From contig CAIQWT010000094.1 in the NCBI GenBank assembly GCA_903875605.1, positions 1-64,000 on the forward strand: 64,000 bases of DNA. The letters are read 5' to 3'. A program made the translations under genes and the position numbers. This DNA is from an uncultured Geobacteraceae bacterium (lineage in GTDB: Bacteria > Desulfobacterota > Desulfuromonadia > Geobacterales > Pseudopelobacteraceae). Below are positions 57,916 through 64,000 of the stretch, in pieces; the stretch's first letter is position 1, and the number at the start of each line of letters is the position of its first letter. A model generated the notes under the pieces. The model made no database searches. It was not told where the DNA came from and saw only the letters and a list, made by a program, of their open reading frames with translations.

Positions 57916-59121
57916 ATGTCCGTTTCATCTATTAAAGAAGCAATCGAAGACATCCGCCAGGGTAAAATGGTCATACTGGTTGATGACGAGGACCGTGAGA
58001 ACGAAGGAGATTTAACTCTGGCAGCTGAGGCAGCAACACCGGAGAACATCAACTTCATGGCAAAGCACGGTCGCGGATTAATCTGCCTGACTTTAACGCC
58101 CGAAAAATGTGATGAACTGGGATTACGTCCCATGGTGCGAGATAACACCTCACCTTTTGAAACCGCGTTTACCGTATCTATTGAAGCCAAGCATGGCGTG
58201 ACCACCGGCATCTCAGCGGCAGATCGTGCTCTTACGATAGTGACAGCCGTTGCCGACGGATCAAGCGCCAGAGATCTTGTCAGCCCCGGCCATATTTTCC
58301 CGCTCAGAGCCCGTAAAGGCGGCGTCCTCGTACGCCTTGGCCAGACTGAGGGTTCCGTGGATTTGGCGCGACTGGCCGGTTTGAAGCCGGCAGGAGTCAT
58401 CTGTGAAATAATGAACGATGACGGCACGATGTCCCGCATGCCGGAGCTGAAAGTTTTTGCCAGAGAACACAACATAAAGATCTGCACCATTGCTGATCTG
58501 GTTGCCTATCGCCTCAAGAACGAACGGCTGGTGCGCACTGTAGCTGAAGCACATCTTCCATCTTCATTTGGTGGTGATTGGCGGGCCATCGGATTTGAAA
58601 ACGATATCGACAAGCTTGAACATATCGCTTTGGTAAAAGGGGATTTAAAAAAAGACACGCCGATTCTAGTACGGGTACATTCGGAATGCCTTACCGGAGA
58701 TGTACTTGGCAGCCAACGCTGTGACTGTGGTGAACAGTTGCATCGCGCAATGGAACAGATAGCAGCTGAGGGGTGCGGAGTAATACTGTATATGCGCCAA
58801 GAAGGTCGTGGCATCGGCCTGGTCAATAAACTTAAAGCATACGAACTGCAGGACAACGGGCGTGACACTGTTGAAGCTAATCTGGAACTCGGCTTCAAGG
58901 CGGATCTGCGTGAGTACGGTCTCGGCGCCCAAATACTTCTAGCTCTTGGCATCACCAAAATTCGTCTGCTGACCAATAACCCGAAAAAGCTGATAGGCCT
59001 GCAGGGCTATGGCATCGATATTGTTGAGCGGGTATCCATTGAAGCAGAGCCGAACGACACCAACCGCGACTATCTTGCAACAAAACGCGAAAAGATGGGG
59101 CATCTGCTGGAGAACCTGTAA
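57916..59121 (+). CDS. ribBA: Bifunctional GTP cyclohydrolase II / DHBP synthase
   Basis: 401 residues. The N-terminal RibB half (about 1-200) has [17 protein letters not shown] and the [13 protein letters not shown] motif; the C-terminal RibA half (about 205-400) has the zinc cysteines in [17 protein letters not shown] and [10 protein letters not shown]. It supplies both early substrates of riboflavin synthesis. The stop codon overlaps the next gene's ATG (TAATG). Confidence 0.97.
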   Translation: MSVSSIKEAIEDIRQGKMVILVDDEDRENEGDLTLAAEAATPENINFMAKHGRGLICLTLTPEKCDELGLRPMVRDNTSPFETAFTVSIEAKHGVTTGISAADRALTIVTAVADGSSARDLVSPGHIFPLRARKGGVLVRLGQTEGSVDLARLAGLKPAGVICEIMNDDGTMSRMPELKVFAREHNIKICTIADLVAYRLKNERLVRTVAEAHLPSSFGGDWRAIGFENDIDKLEHIALVKGDLKKDTPILVRVHSECLTGDVLGSQRCDCGEQLHRAMEQIAAEGCGVILYMRQEGRGIGLVNKLKAYELQDNGRDTVEANLELGFKADLREYGLGAQILLALGITKIRLLTNNPKKLIGLQGYGIDIVERVSIEAEPNDTNRDYLATKREKMGHLLENL

Positions 59122-59648
59122 TGAAAATACTTCTCCACATCTGCTGTGGCCCCTGCGCCCTCTTTCCGCTGCAGCAACTGAGAGCAGTCGGTCACCAGGT
59201 GACCGGGTTTTTCTATAACCACAACATCCATCCATATCAGGAGTATGTAAGACGACGGGACACCGCCCTTCAAATGGCAGAGCAGCAAGAGCTGCCCATC
59301 ATTTTGCGTGACGACTATGATCTGGAGGGCTTTCTTGCTCACGTAGCCGCTGAACCGGAAAAACGCTGCAGCTATTGCTATTCATCACGCCTTATGGCCA
59401 CAGCTCAGGCGGCAGCCGAAGGAAGCTTTGAGGGGTTTACCGCATCGCTTCTCTATAGCAGATACCAGAAACATGACGAAATACAAGCCCTGGGTGAACA
59501 GATCAGCAGTAAATACGAGGTTCCGTTTTACTACGAGGACTTTCGTCCTGGATGGCAGGAAGGAATCAAACTTTCCAAGGAATCAGGGTTATACCGCCAG
59601 CAGTACTGCGGCTGTATCTACAGCGAGAAGGAACGGTTCATGCGGTAA
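59121..59648 (+). CDS. queH: Epoxyqueuosine reductase QueH
   Basis: 175 residues. Motifs HICCGPCAL near the N-terminus, RCSYCYSSRL near 90, YSRYQKHDEI and YCGCIYSE near the C-terminus match QueH, an iron-sulfur enzyme that reduces epoxyqueuosine to queuosine in tRNA. It is a non-homologous alternative to the B12-dependent QueG. It is translationally coupled to ribBA; ribH and nusB, common in this position in related genomes, are not seen. A terminator follows 40 bases later. Confidence 0.93.
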   Translation: MKILLHICCGPCALFPLQQLRAVGHQVTGFFYNHNIHPYQEYVRRRDTALQMAEQQELPIILRDDYDLEGFLAHVAAEPEKRCSYCYSSRLMATAQAAAEGSFEGFTASLLYSRYQKHDEIQALGEQISSKYEVPFYYEDFRPGWQEGIKLSKESGLYRQQYCGCIYSEKERFMR

Positions 59649-59688
59649 GATTGGTTGGATGTTTCAAAAAGAAGAGTACCTATTAAAC

Positions 59689-59724
59689 AACAAAAAAGCC
59701 CGTGCTGCCACGGGCTTTTTTGTT
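59689..59724. terminator. Bidirectional terminator between queH and ferredoxin genes
   Basis: A perfect 16-base inverted repeat (AACAAAAAAGCCCGTG and its complement) with a CTGC loop is flanked by A-run and T-run. It can terminate the plus-strand rib/queH operon and the minus-strand ferredoxin gene, which converge on it. Confidence 0.93.
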
Positions 59725-59744
59725 ACATTTGTTATCAATGACAA

Positions 59745-59912
59745 TTAAGCATTAATAGCGCTTACGGGGCAGGTATCTACGCATGCTCCGCAGTCGATAC
59801 AGGTATCGGCGTCGATAACACGTTTTGCACCCTGCTCGCTGATAGCATTAACGGGGCAGGAATCTTCACATGCTGCACAGTTTGTGCAATCTTCAGTAAT
59901 AGTATGAGCCAC
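59745..59912 (-). CDS. 2[4Fe-4S] ferredoxin
   Basis: A 55-residue protein starting with GTG at 59912 behind a strong ribosome site (AAGGAGGTG, 7 bases away). Two CxxCxxCxxxCP motifs are present: CTNCAACEDSCP (residues 9-20) and CIDCGACVDTCP (residues 38-49), the clostridial-type arrangement. It is a small soluble electron carrier for anaerobic redox enzymes. It is monocistronic as far as visible: a terminator lies 21 bases after the stop, and ackA is divergent upstream. In the 246-base space 59913-60158 between it and ackA I see no further gene. Confidence 0.95.
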   Translation of the reverse strand: MAHTITEDCTNCAACEDSCPVNAISEQGAKRVIDADTCIDCGACVDTCPVSAINA

Positions 59913-60158
59913 AATTTCACCTCCTTGTTAGATTAGCTTGCCAGACGGAAAGCGGAGAGTGGTGTACCATACCGATTTTTAAATGTCCAGCAAAGAAATC
60001 GGCCCCATGACAATTCCACCTCTACATATTTTGTTGAATTCATTTCCCGTTCCGTGTATATATCAAAAGCAGTTTTATTACAGCTAGTTATTTTAGTTTA
60101 GGTGTTATTTTTTTACTAATATTATAACCAAATCAGCGATTATTACGAGGGGGGATTC

Positions 60159-61424
60159 ATGATTATCATGGCGTTAAACTGCGGGAGCTCATCAGTTAAA
60201 TACCAGCTTTTTGATTGGCAGAAAATGGAGGTTGTCGCCAAGGGAATGGTAGAACGCGTTATTATTGGCGGATCATTCATTATGCACGAGATCCCCGGCC
60301 GTGAAAACTATCATCACGAGCAAGACTGCTCCAACCATCAGGAAGCGATCGATCTACTCATCAAAACTGTCACTGATCCCGTGCATGGTGTCCTGAAAAG
60401 CGTTGACCAGATATCCGCGGTAGGTCATCGAGTAGTACATGGCGGTGAAAAATTCACCTGCTCCGTCATGATAGACGAAAGTGTTCTTGACGCTGTAAAA
60501 GAGGTGCAGCACCTGGCACCGCTCCACAACCCACCTAATATCGAAGGGATTGAGGCGGCCCAGGCTCTTATGCCGACAGTCCCTCACATTGCCATTTTTG
60601 ACACCGCGTTTCACCAGACTATGCCTGAGCACGCGTACATCTACCCTCTCCCTTACGAGTGGTATGAAAAGCATCAGGTTCGCCGCTACGGCTTTCACGG
60701 CACATCACACCTGTATGTCTCCAAGCGCGCAGCAGTCCTCCTCGGCAAGGATCCAAAAGACACCAACATCGTTACGATGCACATCGGCAACGGCGTTTCA
60801 CATTGCGCCATTAAAAACGGAATATCAGTTGATACCACAATGGGGCTTACCCCGCTGGAAGGTGCGGTTATGGGAACGCGCTGTGGCGATATCGACCCTG
60901 CCATCCCGGCATTTATGATGCAAAAAGATAACCTCTCGGCTAAAGAAATAGACAGTATTCTGAACAAAAAGAGCGGAGTAATGGGTATCACCGGCCGCTT
61001 TACAGACCGGCGCGACGTTATAGAGCACGCAAATGCCGGAGACAAGCGCTGCCAACTGTCGTTGGATATTGAAGCATACCGTTTAAAAAAGTATATCGGC
61101 GCATTTATGGCGGCTGTCGGCAAGCTTGATGCGGTTGTATTCACCGCAGGTGTTGGTGAGATGGGCGCGCTGATCCGTGAAAAAGCTATTGAGGGACTGG
61201 AGCATATCGGCATTTTTCTTGATCGAGAGCGCAACAAAGGAGCCATGACACGTAAACGGGAAACACTCATCACCACCGATGACTCCCCGGTCAAGGTATA
61301 TGTCATTCCGACTGATGAGGAGCTTGTATTTACCGAAGATGTTGTCGGCATACTTAACGGTACATACACCGATCACATGAATTTTGAATATTCGTTTGCA
61401 AAAGCCGATTTTGTCAGAAAATAA
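60159..61424 (+). CDS. ackA: Acetate kinase
   Basis: 421 residues, normal length. Motifs: ALNCGSSSVKYQLFD at the N-terminus, GHRVVHGGEKF, FDTAFHQTMPEHAYIYPLP, RRYGFHGTSH and HIGNGVSHCAI. It interconverts acetate and acetyl phosphate with ATP, the last step of acetate production or the first of its use. The ribosome site GAGGGGGG lies 5 bases before the ATG. No pta gene is adjacent in this window. Confidence 0.97.
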   Translation: MIIMALNCGSSSVKYQLFDWQKMEVVAKGMVERVIIGGSFIMHEIPGRENYHHEQDCSNHQEAIDLLIKTVTDPVHGVLKSVDQISAVGHRVVHGGEKFTCSVMIDESVLDAVKEVQHLAPLHNPPNIEGIEAAQALMPTVPHIAIFDTAFHQTMPEHAYIYPLPYEWYEKHQVRRYGFHGTSHLYVSKRAAVLLGKDPKDTNIVTMHIGNGVSHCAIKNGISVDTTMGLTPLEGAVMGTRCGDIDPAIPAFMMQKDNLSAKEIDSILNKKSGVMGITGRFTDRRDVIEHANAGDKRCQLSLDIEAYRLKKYIGAFMAAVGKLDAVVFTAGVGEMGALIREKAIEGLEHIGIFLDRERNKGAMTRKRETLITTDDSPVKVYVIPTDEELVFTEDVVGILNGTYTDHMNFEYSFAKADFVRK

Positions 61425-61438
61425 CCGTTTACCCATGA

Positions 61439-61489
61439 ATTCAGGACACAAAAAAACCGGCTTACTGCCGGTTTTTTTGTGTCCTGAAT
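61439..61489. terminator. Bidirectional terminator between ackA and truD
   Basis: A 23-base perfect inverted repeat (arms centred on CAGGACACAAAAAAACCGGC) with a 5-base loop TTACT lies between the convergent ackA and truD genes. A/T runs on both sides of the GC core would let it work in both directions. The stem is unusually long and perfect. Confidence 0.93.
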
Positions 61490-61495
61490 AATCTT

Positions 61496-62719
61496 TCAGA
61501 ATGTTTTGGTTAGCTCCCTTATCAGCGATGTAGCATACGACCCCTTAGGCAGTGAGAACATCACTGTCACAGCATCTCCGTCAATACTCCATGAGACATC
61601 CTCAGCAGGCACACGCAGAGGTCTACGCTCACCATCCATCCGCAGCCCTCCCGGCAGGTCAAAAAGAGACAGATCCAAACCTGCCCGCTCCAGAATTTCT
61701 TCTTCTAACTCCCACACCGCACCTTCAGGGCGCTTCATCCTGCAGCCGAACATTGGTCCACTTGCTGATATTTCAAACGCTAAAGCTCTTTCCTGCTCTA
61801 CCGCAGCATCTTCAACCAGAAAGCAGGCACCATTTATATGTTTACAGGCAAGATCTCCTGTCATTATCCCATCTAAGGCATTAATACGCAGTGCTACAAC
61901 CTGATTAAACAGAAACGATTGTGCCGCAGAAAGATAAAGTTTTTTCAGACGTGGGTGTACAACGGAAAACGCTTTCTCATATTCTCCAGGACGCACTACT
62001 AATCTCTGCAGCACATCACGCTCGCTGCCGCAGTGACGCGGGAAAAGCCGCAGAGCTTCACCTACATCCCAATGCCGATATGCGCTAATGGCGGCAGACC
62101 AGACATCATCCCGTACCGCATCCGCTTCGCCAATCAACTGATCAACTGCCCTGTGCCAATCCCGCTGCAGCATTGCGGCACCTATCAGATGTGAATTACC
62201 CTGCGCACCGTAGCGTTGGTAACCAAAGTAATTTGGCACTCCACGCGTCTCAAGCACCTCTAAAATAGTCGGAACCAGTCGTGTGGCAGAGTCAGAGACT
62301 CCTCGAATGACGATACGAAATCTATTTCCTTTGAGATGCCCGACCTTCAGCTTGTTTGAGTGACGCTGGGCCGATACGACTGTAACTCCATCCAGTTCAA
62401 GAGCGAGCGCTTTTTCTGGAGAAAGCCACTGAATGGAAATCGTCTGCCGTGTAACGCCGACAGCATCCTTCATACCGGCATAACCGATATCACGTTCCGG
62501 AACTTTCAGTTTTTTAGCGATGCGGTGAATCGCCTCCAGCGTGGTGATACCCCGTTTTTCAATCGTCAGGTAACAGTGTTCACCGGAACCGCATGGATTA
62601 TATGAAGGGACCTCTTCGACAAAAAAGTCATTTGGACTTTCTTTTATTAAGCCGCCGATACCCGAGATGTCATTTGTCAGGTGTGGATCCGTACATTTTG
62701 TTGCAACCGAGTTAATCAC
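61496..62719 (-). CDS. truD: tRNA pseudouridine synthase D
   Basis: 407 residues starting with GTG at 62719 (GGAGGG upstream). The catalytic Asp is D85 in GYAGMKDAVGVTRQ, and GNRFRIVIRG and NYFGYQRYGAQG follow, typical of TruD. It makes pseudouridine at position 13 of tRNA. It overlaps the trmL stop by 4 bases (GTGA), so the two tRNA modification genes form an operon. Confidence 0.96.
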   Translation of the reverse strand: MINSVATKCTDPHLTNDISGIGGLIKESPNDFFVEEVPSYNPCGSGEHCYLTIEKRGITTLEAIHRIAKKLKVPERDIGYAGMKDAVGVTRQTISIQWLSPEKALALELDGVTVVSAQRHSNKLKVGHLKGNRFRIVIRGVSDSATRLVPTILEVLETRGVPNYFGYQRYGAQGNSHLIGAAMLQRDWHRAVDQLIGEADAVRDDVWSAAISAYRHWDVGEALRLFPRHCGSERDVLQRLVVRPGEYEKAFSVVHPRLKKLYLSAAQSFLFNQVVALRINALDGIMTGDLACKHINGACFLVEDAAVEQERALAFEISASGPMFGCRMKRPEGAVWELEEEILERAGLDLSLFDLPGGLRMDGERRPLRVPAEDVSWSIDGDAVTVMFSLPKGSYATSLIRELTKTF

Positions 62720-63180
62720 CCCAACCCTCCACTCTGTCGCAACGCTTCATAAAGCACAATCCCGGCTGAAGTCGAAAGATTAAGACTTCGTACCTTTTCA
62801 GACGGCATTGGAATTGTAAAGGCGGTTTCAGGATTGGCGTCCAGCAACTCTTCCGGCAGCCCTTTGGTCTCTTTGCCGAACACAATATAATCTCCCGGTT
62901 GAAAGCCGGCATCCAGATAGCTCCGACTGACTTTGGTACTCAGGTAGAAAAATTTCCCTTCAGTAGAGGAAGCCTGTAACGACTCAAGATCCGGCCACAG
63001 CTTCAGAGCGACAAATTCCCAGTAGTCAAGACCGGCACGCTTGAGGTAACGGTCGTCCAGGGAAAAGCCAAGTTTACCCACAAGATGCAGCACCGCTCCG
63101 GTCGCAGCACACAAACGGGCAATATTTCCGGTGTTGGGTGGAATTTCGGGTTCAATCAGAACTATATTAAAAGGTTTCAT
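62716..63180 (-). CDS. trmL: tRNA (cytidine(34)-2'-O)-methyltransferase
   Basis: 154 residues from the ATG at 63180, chosen because TrmL proteins start close to FNIVLIEPEIPPNTGNIARL; the ATG at 63213 adds 11 unconserved residues and neither has a strong ribosome site. The SPOUT fold motifs NTGNIARLCAATG, YIVFGKETKGLPEELL and RSLNLSTSAGIVLYEALRQ are present. It methylates the wobble base of tRNA-Leu. It is divergent from serA with about 100 bases between. Confidence 0.95.
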   Translation of the reverse strand: MKPFNIVLIEPEIPPNTGNIARLCAATGAVLHLVGKLGFSLDDRYLKRAGLDYWEFVALKLWPDLESLQASSTEGKFFYLSTKVSRSYLDAGFQPGDYIVFGKETKGLPEELLDANPETAFTIPMPSEKVRSLNLSTSAGIVLYEALRQSGGLG

Positions 63181-63281
63181 ACCCAGACGTATACCACTTC
63201 TTGCGGCTGCCATGCTTGCATTTTTTTTGCTTCGGGGCTATTGTGTCGCATCAAAATTCCATTGCATCCGGAGATTCGGTC

Positions 63282-64000
63282 ATGAAGATAATTGTAACTG
63301 ATGAAGTTTCAGCAGAAGGATTGGCGCTACTAACACAGGAACCGCGTATTCAGTTGGATGTGAAACTTGGTTTAAAAAAAGAAGAGTTGTTGGCTGTCAT
63401 TGGTGAGTATGACGTTATAATTACCCGCAGCGGAACTACCGTTGACAAAGCTCTTCTGGATGCTGCCCCACGCTTAAAAATGGTCGCCAGGGCCGGTGTC
63501 GGCATTGATAATGTAGACGTTGACTACGCCAGCTCAAAAGGTGTGATTGTTGTTAATGCCCCGTTCGGCAACACTAATAGTGCTGCAGAGCATACTATGG
63601 CACTGCTCCTTTCGTTCTGCAGGAATGTACCAATTGCCAACAACAGCCTGAAATCCGGCGAATGGAAACGCGCACCTTTTACCGGATACGAGCTTAAAAG
63701 CAAAGTGACCGGAGTAATCGGCATCGGCAAAGTCGGTGGACGCGTGGCCACACGCCTCAAGGCATTTGAATGCGAGGTGCTGGCCTGCGATCCGTATATC
63801 TCCGTGAAGCGGGCTCATGATCTGGGCGTCAAACTTGTGTCACACGATGAAATATACAAAAACTGCGACATTATAACCGTACACACCCCGCTCAACGAAG
63901 AGACAAAAGGGATGATCGGCGCTCGTGAGTTCGGCCTGATGAAAAGCGGAGTTATAGTTCTCAATGTGGCGCGCGGTGGGATCATCGAAGAACAGGCCAT
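63282..64000 (+). CDS. serA: D-3-phosphoglycerate dehydrogenase, 3' part outside window
   Basis: About 239 residues are visible from the ATG at 63282 (GGAG 9 bases upstream); the frame remains open at the window end. It is a D-2-hydroxyacid dehydrogenase: substrate loop ITRSGTTVDK, RAGVGIDNVD, SAAEHTMALLL, the NAD motif VIGIGKVGGRVA, and NVARGGIIEE near the edge. It starts the serine pathway by oxidising 3-phosphoglycerate. The C-terminal ACT-containing part is not visible, so a short paralog cannot be excluded. Confidence 0.92.
   Translation, partial: MKIIVTDEVSAEGLALLTQEPRIQLDVKLGLKKEELLAVIGEYDVIITRSGTTVDKALLDAAPRLKMVARAGVGIDNVDVDYASSKGVIVVNAPFGNTNSAAEHTMALLLSFCRNVPIANNSLKSGEWKRAPFTGYELKSKVTGVIGIGKVGGRVATRLKAFECEVLACDPYISVKRAHDLGVKLVSHDEIYKNCDIITVHTPLNEETKGMIGAREFGLMKSGVIVLNVARGGIIEEQA

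Noticed and set aside
57744-58490. 248-residue minus-strand frame opposite ribE/ribBA
   Set aside because: It runs antisense to two well-supported genes and has low-complexity Ser/Arg composition typical of a shadow.
60695-61369. 224-residue minus-strand frame opposite ackA
   Set aside because: Antisense shadow of acetate kinase with Ser/Arg-rich composition.

Overview
The window looks like chromosomal DNA of a Gram-negative, motile or twitching, cytochrome-bearing deltaproteobacterium-type organism, most likely of the Geobacter/Desulfuromonadales group. This is inferred from gene content and order: a kds-lpt-rpoN-hpf-hprK-rapZ-PTS string, type IV pilus genes with sigma-54 regulators, c-type heme motifs in unexpected proteins, and a large chemosensory cluster with CheD, CheV, CheB and many histidine kinases. 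No species call is made. No rRNA, tRNA, CRISPR array, transposase or prophage was seen. Both window ends cut genes (a PilW-like minor pilin on the left, serA on the right).

Region 1 (1-9.8 kb, minus strand) holds type IV pilus tip and minor pilin genes: a 2112-residue PilY1-like adhesin, then FimT/GspH-, PilV- and PilW-like prepilins. Upstream is a small zinc-ribbon membrane protein with a J-domain-like N-terminus and a good sigma-54 promoter match. Beyond a strong terminator comes a DsbC-like protein with an extra CXXCH heme motif.

Region 2 (9.8-26.7 kb, minus strand) is one long co-directional array. In transcription order it is kdsB, pyrG, kdsA, kdsD, kdsC, lptC, lptA, lptB (KDO synthesis and LPS export), rpoN, hpf, hprK, rapZ, an EIIA-Man protein, HPr, EI, prepilin peptidase, a sensor kinase, its sigma-54 response regulator, and the DsbC-like gene. 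Many junctions overlap by 1-4 bases. The PTS proteins have no sugar permease here and probably form a regulatory phosphorelay.

Region 3 (26.8-51.4 kb, minus strand) is a 24.6-kb chemosensory cluster of about 22 genes. It contains cheW, two 4HB-type MCPs, a soluble MCP-like protein with two hairpin tips, STAS, CheY, CheA, CheR, two CheDs, CheB, CheV, a P460-family cytochrome, several kinase/receiver proteins, and signalling domains that lack their phosphorylation residue. It is the least conventional part of the window. Its upstream region carries four copies of an 8-mer (ATGTTACA/TGTAACAT). Further upstream lie a FapA/DUF342 protein and a REC-PAS-AAA-Fis sigma-54 activator.

Region 4 (55.2-64 kb, mostly plus strand) is housekeeping: dCMP deaminase, nrdR, ribD, ribE, ribBA and queH in one operon; a 55-residue 2[4Fe-4S] ferredoxin on the minus strand; ackA; truD-trmL on the minus strand; and the start of serA. 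Two near-perfect hairpin terminators separate convergent units.
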